25,878 nucleotides of DNA, from NCBI GenBank assembly GCA_016218275.1, contig JACREK010000064.1, forward strand, positions 1 through 25,878. Reading direction: 5' to 3'. The translations under genes and the position numbers were made by a program. The notes beneath the pieces are model-generated. The model did not search any database and was not told where the DNA came from. It saw nothing but the letters and a program-made list of their open reading frames with translations. Shown here in pieces: positions 7,039 through 13,325 of this stretch. Source of the stretch: Candidatus Gottesmanbacteria bacterium (GTDB lineage: Bacteria; Patescibacteriota; Microgenomatia; 2-02-FULL-39-11). Numbering within the stretch: position 1 is the first letter of the stretch; the number at the start of each line of letters is the position of its first letter.

Positions 7039-7051
7039 TATACTGTATACT
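7039..7051 (+). promoter_or_regulatory. Tandem TATACT -10 boxes, leaderless start
   Basis: TATACT occurs at 7039-7044 and 7046-7051, the second touching the ATG at 7052. Using the first box, transcription would begin at about the ATG, giving a leaderless mRNA. No good -35 is visible. Confidence 0.4.
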
Positions 7052-7354
7052 ATGATAATTATGAAGTTAAAGAAATTTGTTCAACCTATTAATTCATTAT
7101 TACTCGGAAAATCAACATTACCTAGAAAACCAGTATTAATAGACGGAGACACTGTAGTTCTGGAAGGAAAAAGCATGGTCAGACTGCGGCATTTGGATGC
7201 TCCGGACAATCCTTTTTGCGGAAGCCGCGAAGCGCGGAAAACTCTTGAAAAATTGGTATTAGGGAAGAAAGTCAGAAATGTGCGTAGTATAAGTTCACCG
7301 TTGTTGAAGAAGATATTGAAGAAGCATGGTTTTGTACGGAAAAAGAAGCAATAA
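7052..7354 (+). CDS. Truncated, frameshifted SNase-like protein
   Basis: 100 residues. The first 75 resemble the start of a staphylococcal-nuclease-like domain: LIDGDTVVLEGKS, MVRLRHLDAPDNPFCGSREAR and a helix ending LGKKV. The domain is then cut short: the segment that should carry the second catalytic Arg and the rest of the barrel is absent, and the position of the catalytic Glu after DAP is Asp. The reading frame also seems to be lost near 7285. Another frame (7288-7389) encodes a 33-residue tail, WFCTEKEAIKAGFTKAQTC, like cysteine-containing tails seen after such domains, and its stop overlaps the start of the next gene. It is probably a degraded gene. Confidence 0.55.
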   Translation: MIIMKLKKFVQPINSLLLGKSTLPRKPVLIDGDTVVLEGKSMVRLRHLDAPDNPFCGSREARKTLEKLVLGKKVRNVRSISSPLLKKILKKHGFVRKKKQ

Positions 7355-7389
7355 AAGCAGGATTTACCAAAGCGCAAACATGCAAATAA
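7288..7389 (+). pseudogene. Out-of-frame tail of the SNase-like gene
   Basis: A 33-codon open stretch in a different frame from the ORF starting at 7052. It has no start codon of its own and is preceded by a TAG. It encodes VVEEDIEEAWFCTEKEAIK and AGFTKAQTCK, resembling the Ada-like Cys-containing tail found in CPR nuclease-like proteins. Its stop (TAA, 7387-7389) overlaps the ATG (7380) of the MGMT-family gene, the usual arrangement of coupled genes, which supports this being the original C-terminus. Confidence 0.45.
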
Positions 7390-7697
7390 GTACGTACCAA
7401 ACTGTCTATAATCTCGTCAAGAAAATTCCAAAGGGAAAAGTGACTACTTACGGATTGATCGCGGAGAAATTAAGGTTTGTTAACAAAAACATCAATGCGC
7501 ATGTTGTTGGCTGGATACTGCATAAGAACAATAATCCCCTTGTACCGTGCCATAGAGTAGTAGACAGAAATGGAAGATTGGCACCTAACTTTGCCTTTGA
7601 CGGGGCAAGAGAGCAAAAAAGACGACTTGAGTCTGAAGGTATAAAATTCACAGATGAAATGCACGTCGATCTGAAAAACCATCTGTGGATTATATAA
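7380..7697 (+). CDS. MGMT-family DNA methyltransferase, C-terminal domain only
   Basis: 105 residues from the chosen ATG; it covers only the DNA-binding and active-site domain of O6-alkylguanine-DNA alkyltransferases. IPKGKVTTYGLIAEKL gives the helix-turn-helix, and NPLVPCHRVVDRNGRLA carries the acceptor cysteine (Cys57) in an intact PCHRV motif, so it may be active rather than an alkyltransferase-like (PWHRV) protein. The position of the nucleotide-flipping Arg (normally in xARxVG) appears to be His41 (NAHVVG). The upstream ATG at 7326 is less likely because the domain begins at MQISTYQTVY. The start overlaps the end of the SNase-like tail. It converges with rpsI. Confidence 0.8.
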   Translation: MQISTYQTVYNLVKKIPKGKVTTYGLIAEKLRFVNKNINAHVVGWILHKNNNPLVPCHRVVDRNGRLAPNFAFDGAREQKRRLESEGIKFTDEMHVDLKNHLWII

Positions 7698-7705
7698 GAA
7701 AGTGA

Positions 7706-8209
7706 TTAACGTTTTGGACTTTGCTTCTTTGCTCTTGCTTTTTGGGCAAAACCGGCTTTTCTTCGTTCTTTGGCTCTGGGGTCGCGGGTCAAAAAGCCTT
7801 TTTTCTTTAGGATTAAGCGGAATTTCTCTTTATCTGCTTTTTCCAAAGATCGAGATACCCCATGAATAAATGCACCTAACTGACCAAACAAACCTCCGCC
7901 TGATATAATGGCAGAAACTGCAAACCGGCCAACGGTATTAGTGGTACGGAAAGGTTCCATATAAATCCTCTTATTCATTTCACCGGCAAAATACTGTTCT
8001 ATCGGTCGATTATTTATTATCATCTCTCCACTTTTTATCGTTTGATTCCCTATCGTCACTTCACCGTTTCCAGTGACATACAGCCTCACTCTGGCTGTAG
8101 ATTCTTTCCGGCGGCCCACAGCCTGATAAAAAGAAGGTTTCTTGGCTGTCTTTTTTTCGACTGGTTTTTCAGTTTTTGCTTCTGTCTGTTGTTTTTTGGG
8201 TCTTGGCAT
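7706..8209 (-). CDS. rpsI: 30S ribosomal protein S9 (uS9)
   Basis: 167 residues. Residues 1-26 are a Lys/Glu-rich extension (KKQQTEAKTEKPVEKK) not found in short bacterial S9. The S9 core follows: YQAVGRRKESTARVRLY, then GGGLFGQLGAFIHGVSRSL, and a basic C-terminal tail ending SPKR that reaches the P-site tRNA in ribosomes. It is the last gene of the long operon, after rplM, as in many bacteria. It converges with the MGMT gene, eight bases away, and no clear terminator lies between them. Confidence 0.95.
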   Translation of the reverse strand: MPRPKKQQTEAKTEKPVEKKTAKKPSFYQAVGRRKESTARVRLYVTGNGEVTIGNQTIKSGEMIINNRPIEQYFAGEMNKRIYMEPFRTTNTVGRFAVSAIISGGGLFGQLGAFIHGVSRSLEKADKEKFRLILKKKGFLTRDPRAKERRKAGFAQKARAKKQSPKR

Positions 8210-8212
8210 AAT

Positions 8213-8242
8213 TTAAAATTTTTAATTTTTAATTTTTAATTT
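8213..8242. repeat. 7-bp tandem repeat (AAAAATT) at rplM end
   Basis: On the minus strand AAAAATT is repeated about three times across the rplM stop codon and the rplM-rpsI gap. It encodes the last residues of L13 (LKIKN), so the tail of the protein comes from a simple repeat. Confidence 0.6.
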
Positions 8243-8656
8243 ATCTTTATACGGATGATTCTCATCCGCAAATATAAAAAGTCTTTTCAACATCGATGCT
8301 CTTAATTTATTTTTGGGTAACATACCTGCTACCGCTTCTTTAATAATCCTTTCCGGATTTTCCGCCAAAACTTGAGCAAAAGTTTTTCTCTTTAAACCGC
8401 TTGGATATCCTGAATACTTCATATATATTTTTTGCAGCGGCTTTTTTCCGGTAACAGTAACTTTTGCCGCATTGATAACCACTACATAATCTCCACAATC
8501 CAGATGGGGAACAAAATAGGGTTTTGCCTTTCCCATCAGAAGTTGAGAAATATGAGAAGATTCCCGGCCCAATATTTTGCCGCTGGCATCTATCAGATAC
8601 CACCCCCGTCTAATATCCTGTAATCTGGTAGGTTTGGTTAAAGATAGGTTGTTCAT
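8222..8656 (-). CDS. rplM: 50S ribosomal protein L13 (uL13)
   Basis: 144 residues with the L13 signature: RGWYLIDASGKILGR near the N-terminus, DCGDYVVVINAAKVTVTGKK, the YSGYPSGLK loop and AVAGMLPKNKLRASMLKRL. L13 is an early-assembly protein of the large subunit. The start overlaps the rplQ stop by four bases, indicating coupling. Its C-terminal residues KIKN are encoded by an A/T tandem repeat. Confidence 0.95.
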   Translation of the reverse strand: MNNLSLTKPTRLQDIRRGWYLIDASGKILGRESSHISQLLMGKAKPYFVPHLDCGDYVVVINAAKVTVTGKKPLQKIYMKYSGYPSGLKRKTFAQVLAENPERIIKEAVAGMLPKNKLRASMLKRLFIFADENHPYKDKLKIKN

Positions 8657-9066
8657 GGTTTTGGTTTTACATTCTTTTCTTTTTCATTTTTCTCTTTTTT
8701 TAGTTGTTCTTTTTCAATACTCCATTCAAGAACTACTTTTTCTGAAGAATCTCCTCGTCTTTTGCCAAGTCTTCGCATCCTTACGTATCCGCCAAGTGTA
8801 TTTTTGAATCTGGGAACTACTTCGTTTATTAATTTATCTACCGCGCTTTTTCTTGCCAGGAAGGAAGAAACTGATGAAAGCGCAGATGCTGAACCGCTTT
8901 TGGCATTAGTTACCATTTTCTCCGCTAACCTGTGTATGGCCTTTCCTTTGGCAACAGTAGTTTGAATCTTGCCATAATTTATAAGAGCTAAAATCAGGCT
9001 CTTAAATAATGCTTTCCGTTCTTTTATGTCTCTATTTAATTTTCTGCCAAAAACTCGATGTCTCAT
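8653..9066 (-). CDS. rplQ: 50S ribosomal protein L17 (bL17)
   Basis: 137 residues from the ATG at 9066 (MRHRVFGRKLNRD is the universal L17 N-terminus); an ATG two codons earlier is less likely. The core ALFKSLILALINYGKIQTT and RLGKRRGDSSEKVVLE are typical, followed by a Lys/Glu-rich C-terminal tail of about 25 residues. L17 surrounds the exit-tunnel region of the large subunit. No clear Shine-Dalgarno is visible because the upstream gap is occupied by a palindromic repeat (9074-9159). It overlaps rplM by four bases. Confidence 0.95.
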   Translation of the reverse strand: MRHRVFGRKLNRDIKERKALFKSLILALINYGKIQTTVAKGKAIHRLAEKMVTNAKSGSASALSSVSSFLARKSAVDKLINEVVPRFKNTLGGYVRMRRLGKRRGDSSEKVVLEWSIEKEQLKKEKNEKEKNVKPKP

Positions 9067-9073
9067 ATGCAAT

Positions 9074-9159
9074 TGTCATTCTGAACGAAGTGAAGAATCC
9101 CCTTCTTGATTCTGAAATCGATTGGGATCCTTCTCCCGCTTAGCGGGATCAGGATGACA
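9074..9159. repeat. 86-bp inverted-repeat element between rpoA and rplQ
   Basis: The ends TGTCATTCTG (9074-9083) and CAGGATGACA (9150-9159) match as inverted repeats at 9 of 10 positions. Inside, GAAGAATCCC pairs with GGGATCCTTC, and CCCGC-TTA-GCGGG (9134-9146) forms a hairpin. The element ends exactly at the rpoA stop codon (9160-9162) and fills almost the whole gap to rplQ. No ORF. It looks like a REP- or MITE-like repeat. Confidence 0.65.
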
Positions 9160-10077
9160 CTACACTGTAAGTGCGATACCTTTCTCACGAAGAACTTCTT
9201 CTATAGTTGTAATTGATTTTGTACCCAAGTTTTTGATTTTATATAACTCTTTTTTGGGAGTACCCAAAAGTTGACCGATAGTATCAATGCCTCCATTGTG
9301 AAGTGCATTAACTATTCTGGTGGGAATATCCAGTTCTTCCAAAGTCATCTTCAATATTTCTTCAGAAATTGTCGGTGTTACTGCAACACCTTCTGAAGTT
9401 TTAGCTTTTGGTTCATAAACCTGCAGGAAATAAGAAACCAAAATTTTCGCAGCCTCTTTCACCGCTTCATATGGAACAACCGTTCCATCTGTCCACACTT
9501 CAATAATCAATTTATCCAAATTAGTCATTCTCCCCACACGAGTTGCTTCTACTTTGTAATTTACCCTTATTATTGGCGAGAACAAAGCATCAAGAAGTAT
9601 ATTGCCCAATTCTTTTTTCCCTTCGAATTCCTCTGTAGTCAAAAACCCCACCCCAGGTTCTACAGTCAGTTCCATCGATAGTTTTGCCTTGTTGGTGGTT
9701 AATTCTCCTAAATATAAGTCTTTATTGATAACTTCAAGATCTGACGATTCAATTAAACCCGCAACAATCTTCTTCGGACCTTTTACCGAAAGCGTTACCG
9801 TAACACTCTTGTCTGTATGTAATTTAAATCTGATTTTTTTAATATTTAAAATAAACTGGACAATATCTTCTTTAAGTCCGGGAAGTGTTGAAAACTGGTG
9901 TTTAACACCGTCGATTCGAATTTTTGTAACGGCTGCCCCTTTTAGGGAAGTAAGTAAAACTCTTCTTAAACTATTCCCTAGTGTGTGTCCATAGCCCTGA
10001 TCTAACGGTTCAATAACAAATTTTCCATAATTCTCTTTTTCAGTCTCAGGTTTAATGGTGAAATTTGGCTCAATCAT
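9160..10077 (-). CDS. rpoA: RNA polymerase alpha subunit
   Basis: 305 residues from the ATG at 10077. The longer start at 10092 is rejected because AAGGAGG, the Shine-Dalgarno, lies inside those first codons. The N-terminal domain (about 1-225) carries the dimerisation motif GYGHTLGNSLRRVLL, LPGLKEDIVQFILNIK and FSPIIRVNYKVEATRVGR. A linker leads to the C-terminal domain (about 240-305) with LDIPTRIVNALHNGGIDTIGQLL and IKNLGTKSI, the helix-hairpin-helix part that binds UP elements and activators. It sits between rpsD and rplQ as in the classic alpha operon. Confidence 0.97.
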   Translation of the reverse strand: MIEPNFTIKPETEKENYGKFVIEPLDQGYGHTLGNSLRRVLLTSLKGAAVTKIRIDGVKHQFSTLPGLKEDIVQFILNIKKIRFKLHTDKSVTVTLSVKGPKKIVAGLIESSDLEVINKDLYLGELTTNKAKLSMELTVEPGVGFLTTEEFEGKKELGNILLDALFSPIIRVNYKVEATRVGRMTNLDKLIIEVWTDGTVVPYEAVKEAAKILVSYFLQVYEPKAKTSEGVAVTPTISEEILKMTLEELDIPTRIVNALHNGGIDTIGQLLGTPKKELYKIKNLGTKSITTIEEVLREKGIALTV

Positions 10078-10090
10078 TTTATCCTCCTTC

Positions 10091-10108
10091 ATCCGCCAGC
10101 TGGCGGAT
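10091..10108. repeat. Perfect 18-bp palindrome before rpoA
   Basis: ATCCGCCAGCTGGCGGAT is a perfect palindrome filling the rpsD-rpoA gap, with its last base in the rpsD stop codon and its first bases next to the rpoA Shine-Dalgarno. A near-identical palindrome lies at 18871-18888, so this is a dispersed repeat unit. Confidence 0.7.
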
Positions 10109-10728
10109 TAACGTGAATAATACTCAATAATTAATTGTTCATAAATTGCATCGGTTATATCTTCTCTTTTAGGTAATCTCAATACTTTACCTAACGGACC
10201 TTTCCGTTCCAACCAGGCGACAATATTGGGACTTTTATCTTCAAGAAGTTTCTTCACTACGGGAGTATCCATAAGTTTCTGCTTTGCGGAAATCACCATA
10301 TCTGGTTTGACTTGAAAGGAGGGAATGCTGACTTTTTTACCGTCAACCAATATATGTCCGTGTGTTACATATTGACGCGCAGCAGTCCTTGTGGGAGCCA
10401 AACCCAATCTATAAACTGTATTATCAAGCCTTCTTTCCAAAAGACTAAGAAGTACTTCTCCGGTATTGGCTTTATCCCTTGCGGCTTTCTCAAAATATTT
10501 TCTGAACTGCTTTTCCATCAATCCGTATATTCTTTTTACTTTTTGTTTTTCGCGTAGCTGCTTGCCATAATCGGATAATTTTCTTCCCCTTTTTTGACCA
10601 TGTTGACCGGGAATAATTTTCAGCCGTCTCAAAAGTGAGGCATGTGCAGAAAGTCCAGGGGTTTTCAACCCCAGATCTACGCCTTCTCTTCTGGCAAGTC
10701 TGTTTTTTGGTCCTTTATATCGAGCCAT
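10108..10728 (-). CDS. rpsD: 30S ribosomal protein S4 (uS4)
   Basis: 206 residues. The N-terminus MARYKGPKNRLARREGVDLG lacks the cysteines of zinc-binding S4, so it is the zinc-free form. The S4 RNA-binding domain (about 95-160) is clear: RRLDNTVYRLGLAPTRTAARQ, VTHGHILVDGKKV. S4 nucleates 16S rRNA folding, and in other bacteria represses the alpha operon. It lies two bases downstream of rpsK and before rpoA. The stop codon overlaps a dispersed palindrome. Confidence 0.97.
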   Translation of the reverse strand: MARYKGPKNRLARREGVDLGLKTPGLSAHASLLRRLKIIPGQHGQKRGRKLSDYGKQLREKQKVKRIYGLMEKQFRKYFEKAARDKANTGEVLLSLLERRLDNTVYRLGLAPTRTAARQYVTHGHILVDGKKVSIPSFQVKPDMVISAKQKLMDTPVVKKLLEDKSPNIVAWLERKGPLGKVLRLPKREDITDAIYEQLIIEYYSR

Positions 10729-10730
10729 TT

Positions 10731-11105
10731 TTATATTCTCCTCTTTTTCTTGGGCCTGACGCCGTTATGCGGCATAGGCGTAACATCAGCTATCATGCTT
10801 ATATTCAGTCCGGCACTTTTAAGTGCACGCAGTGCTGCATCACGTCCAGCGCCTGGTCCTTTTATATATACTTCAATATTCCTCAAACCAAAATTTGCTA
10901 CTACCTTTTTAGCCGCTTGATCCACTGCGGTGGTGGCAGCAAAAGGAGTGGACTTACGGGTTCCTTTAAAACCAACTGATCCGGCCGATCCCCAACCCAA
11001 AGTATTTCCTTTCTCATCCGTGATAGTGATAAGAGTATTGTTGAAAGTAGCGGTAATATATACTCTTCCTCTTTCAACATTCTTTTGTTGTTTTTTTTGT
11101 ACCAT
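10731..11105 (-). CDS. rpsK: 30S ribosomal protein S11 (uS11)
   Basis: 124 residues with GRVYITATFNNTLITITDEKGN, SAGSVGFKGTRKSTPFAA, IKGPGAGRDAALRAL and DVTPMPHNGVRPKKKRR, all diagnostic of S11. It forms part of the 30S platform. It lies two bases from rpsM and from rpsD, in the standard alpha-operon order. Confidence 0.97.
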   Translation of the reverse strand: MVQKKQQKNVERGRVYITATFNNTLITITDEKGNTLGWGSAGSVGFKGTRKSTPFAATTAVDQAAKKVVANFGLRNIEVYIKGPGAGRDAALRALKSAGLNISMIADVTPMPHNGVRPKKKRRI

Positions 11106-11107
11106 AT

Positions 11108-11533
11108 TTATTGAGTTTTGCCGCTTTCGGCAGTACCAGGTCCTCCCTCTAGTTTGGCTCTTATTTCCTTTCGAAGCGCGCCAACTGTCTTTCTTTTTCC
11201 TCTTTTTGTTCTTGCGTTGGAACGCGTCCGTTGGCCTCGAACCGGTAAGCCTTTTATATGTCTTAAGCCTCTATAAGCACTTATTTCTTTTAACCGTTTA
11301 ATATTCCCCGCTACTTCTCCTCTTAAATCTCCTTCCACTTTAAAATTATCTTCAATTGTCTTTTGAATTCTGCCTATTTCATCTTCAGACAAATCTTTAA
11401 CTCTTTTTGCTCCCTCTACTTTGCTTTTTTCCAAAAGAACTCTGGCATTACTTCTCCCAATACCATAAATATAGGTGAGAGCAATATCTACTCTCTTGAC
11501 GGGAGGTAAATCGAGTCCTGCAATTCTAGCCAT
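11108..11533 (-). CDS. rpsM: 30S ribosomal protein S13 (uS13)
   Basis: 141 residues, slightly longer than the usual 118-125 because of a C-terminal extension ending GGPGTAESGKTQ. MARIAGLDLPPVKRVDIALTY, YGIGRSNA, YRGLRHIKGLPVRGQRTRSN and ARTKRGKRKTV are diagnostic. S13 contacts the P-site tRNA and bridges to the 50S subunit. It lies three bases after rpmJ. Confidence 0.97.
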   Translation of the reverse strand: MARIAGLDLPPVKRVDIALTYIYGIGRSNARVLLEKSKVEGAKRVKDLSEDEIGRIQKTIEDNFKVEGDLRGEVAGNIKRLKEISAYRGLRHIKGLPVRGQRTRSNARTKRGKRKTVGALRKEIRAKLEGGPGTAESGKTQ

Positions 11534-11536
11534 AAT

Positions 11537-11650
11537 TTAACCTTGCCTCTGTTTATGTTTCGGATTATCGCAGACGATAAACACTCTTCCGCGTCGCACG
11601 ACGCTCCGGCATTTTTGACAACGTGGTTTTGCTGCTGCGTGAACTTTCAC
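11537..11650 (-). CDS. rpmJ: 50S ribosomal protein L36 (bL36)
   Basis: 37 residues starting with GTG: VKVHAAAKPRCQKCR, then RRGRVFIVCDNPKHKQRQG. Cys-x2-Cys plus a later Cys and His make the zinc-binding set of the C+ form. The GTG is preceded by AAAGGAGCG. A nearer-looking ATG one base off runs straight into TGA. It lies in the usual place between infA and rpsM. Its leader is the same 70-bp sequence found before rplV. Confidence 0.92.
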   Translation of the reverse strand: MKVHAAAKPRCQKCRSVVRRGRVFIVCDNPKHKQRQG

Positions 11651-11713
11651 ATTCGCTCCTTTCAGCGTTTACCCTGAGGAGCTTTTGCTCCGAAGGGCTC
11701 AGTGTAAACATAG
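11644..11713. repeat. 70-bp leader repeat, copy before rpmJ
   Basis: This stretch matches 20378-20447 at 69 of 70 positions. It contains the start codon, the Shine-Dalgarno and a hairpin element GTTTACCCTGAG, GAGC-TTTT-GCTC, CGAAGGGCTCAG, TGTAAAC whose two ends are inverted. Both copies sit directly before a GTG-started ribosomal gene (rpmJ and rplV). Confidence 0.8.
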
Positions 11714-11717
11714 TTTA

Positions 11718-11936
11718 TTATTTCATTCTAAAAACAATTCTCCCTTTGTTCTCATCATAAGGCGTCACTTCCACTTTTACTTGATCTCCCGGCATTATCC
11801 TTATATAGTTTATCCTCATCTTGCCGGACAAATGGCAAAGAATAATCTTTCCGTCCGTCAATTTCACACGAAACATCGTGTTAGGTAAATTCTCAACAAC
11901 TTGACCGATAACTTCAACTGCGCCTTGATGAACCAT
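11718..11936 (-). CDS. infA: Translation initiation factor IF-1
   Basis: 72 residues, the standard IF-1 length, forming one S1-like OB fold: VEVIGQVVENLPNTMFRVKL, the GKIILCHLSGKMR loop, IRIMPGDQVKVEVTPYD and GRIVFRMK. IF-1 blocks the A site of the 30S subunit during initiation. The gene lies one base after map and before rpmJ, the usual order. Confidence 0.96.
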   Translation of the reverse strand: MVHQGAVEVIGQVVENLPNTMFRVKLTDGKIILCHLSGKMRINYIRIMPGDQVKVEVTPYDENKGRIVFRMK

Positions 11937-11937
11937 A

Positions 11938-12708
11938 TTAAGTCAAAACAAGGCAACCGTGGGATGTTACCGCCACGGTCGCTTCAAAGAGTCCTGATAT
12001 TCTACCATCTTTGGTGGCAATTGTCCATCCATCATTTCCTTTGTATACCACCTCTTTGCTTCCCATGTTATAAATTATCTCTATAGCCAAAACCATACCC
12101 GTGACAAGCTCAGGTGTCATCTCTCTTTTGCCTTTTGTAAAACACGGTATTTCCGGCTCTTCATGAAGCTCTCTACCCACGCCATGTCCAACTAAAGTCT
12201 TCACAACTGAATAATTTGCTCCTTCAACATTATCCTGTATCGCTTTGGATATATCATAAATATAATTTCCTAATTTAACTTGTTTAATCGCCTCTCTAAA
12301 TGCTTTCTCTCCGGTTTCTAAAAATCTATCAACCTCATCCTTTCCACTTTCCATTTTCCACTTTCCATTTTCCACTTTTATCGTCCATGCGGCATCAGTA
12401 TGAAAACCTTGGTAATAGACACCGCAATCTATACCCACTACATCCCCTTCGGCTATTTTGTAATCGGTAGGAATTCCATGAACGACTACGTCATTCACAC
12501 AGGCACAAATTGTCCATTTATACCCTTTTACTCTTTTGAAAGAGGGAGAAGCACCTTTTGAAACAATCAGATTTTGAGCCAACTCGTCAAGATAAGAAAG
12601 TTTGACCCCGGGTTTTGCTTCTTCCCGAACAGATTTCAAAACATCTTTCAATATCTTTCCCCCAATCTTCATAATTTCAATCTCCTGTGGTGTTTTAAGA
12701 TGGATCAT
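11938..12708 (-). CDS. map: Methionine aminopeptidase, type I
   Basis: 256 residues. The metal ligands are all visible: Asp94 (GIDCG), Asp105 (HTDAAW), His175 (GHGVGRELHEEP), Glu210 (LAIEI) and Glu242 (FEATVAV), plus the substrate-contact His77 (VVHGIP). It removes the initiator methionine from new proteins. Residues about 111-124 (KVENGKWKMESGKD) come from a 14-bp tandem repeat inserted in the coding sequence next to the metal site strand, an oddity compared with other MetAPs. It overlaps adk by four bases. Confidence 0.96.
   Translation of the reverse strand: MIHLKTPQEIEIMKIGGKILKDVLKSVREEAKPGVKLSYLDELAQNLIVSKGASPSFKRVKGYKWTICACVNDVVVHGIPTDYKIAEGDVVGIDCGVYYQGFHTDAAWTIKVENGKWKMESGKDEVDRFLETGEKAFREAIKQVKLGNYIYDISKAIQDNVEGANYSVVKTLVGHGVGRELHEEPEIPCFTKGKREMTPELVTGMVLAIEIIYNMGSKEVVYKGNDGWTIATKDGRISGLFEATVAVTSHGCLVLT
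12339..12379. repeat. 14-bp tandem repeat inside map
   Basis: On the minus strand GTGGAAAATGGAAA is repeated about 2.5 times and is translated as VENGKWKMESGK. The unit is not a multiple of three, but the total keeps the frame open. A similar string, ATGGAAAAATGGAAAATT, occurs at 25852-25869. Confidence 0.7.
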
Positions 12709-13289
12709 TGGGGGAATTTTAATCCTTGTAAGATATTTTTAAATACTATTTCAGGTGTATTATCTCCCTCAATTTCAAGAACTAATTTTTTTTCTCGAAA
12801 TAATTTCAAGACTGGCTCCTCAAGCTGTCGATAAGTTTTAAGCCGCTGTAAAATTCTTTCTGGAGTATCATGTAAAAGTTTACTACCGGTAAAAAGAGGA
12901 CGTTTTCTTTTTAAGAGACGCTTTTGAGCTTCTTCATCACTTAGTTTCAAATATATCAATTTGTCTATTTTATATTCAGATTTTTGGGTTTCGCGCAGTA
13001 AAAATTTTGCCTGGTCCAAGTTTCTGGGAAAACCATCCAGAATGAATCCCTTCTTGGCCTGCTTTGTGGCAAGCTTTTCCCGTAAGAGTTCAAACATGTC
13101 TTTATCTGAAAGATACTTACCCGAAGTCAGTGCGAGTCGAGCAGCATTGCCAAGTTCCCCTTTATTTTTTATGGCTGCCTCTCTGACTAAATCACCTGCA
13201 GTAAAAACCGGCAAATTTAAAAAATCCCCCAAAAGTTTGGCCTGCGTTCCTTTTCCCGAACCTTCTGGTCCATAGATAATGATATGCAT
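12705..13289 (-). CDS. adk: Adenylate kinase
   Basis: 194 residues. The P-loop GPEGSGKGT is at 7-15, the AMP-site motifs are AGDLVRE and GFILDGFPRNLDQA, and the LID is short (RPLFTGSKLLHDTPERILQRL) without zinc-binding cysteines, as in the short adenylate kinases. The usual GxxRxD-type LID Arg pattern is degenerate, so nucleotide preference should be regarded with care. It interconverts ATP, ADP and AMP. It lies between secY and map as in the spc operon, and it overlaps map by four bases. Confidence 0.92.
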   Translation of the reverse strand: MHIIIYGPEGSGKGTQAKLLGDFLNLPVFTAGDLVREAAIKNKGELGNAARLALTSGKYLSDKDMFELLREKLATKQAKKGFILDGFPRNLDQAKFLLRETQKSEYKIDKLIYLKLSDEEAQKRLLKRKRPLFTGSKLLHDTPERILQRLKTYRQLEEPVLKLFREKKLVLEIEGDNTPEIVFKNILQGLKFPQ

Positions 13290-13325
13290 AAGTTACCTAA
13301 GTTACTTAAGTCACTTAAGTGACTT
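13290..13325. repeat. 9-bp tandem repeat between secY and adk
   Basis: TTACCTAAG, TTACTTAAG and TCACTTAAG follow one another, then TGACTTA reaches the secY stop. A 21-base part of this array (13302-13322) is identical to 23154-23174 inside rplC. The gap therefore holds a dispersed simple repeat and no visible adk Shine-Dalgarno. Confidence 0.7.
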
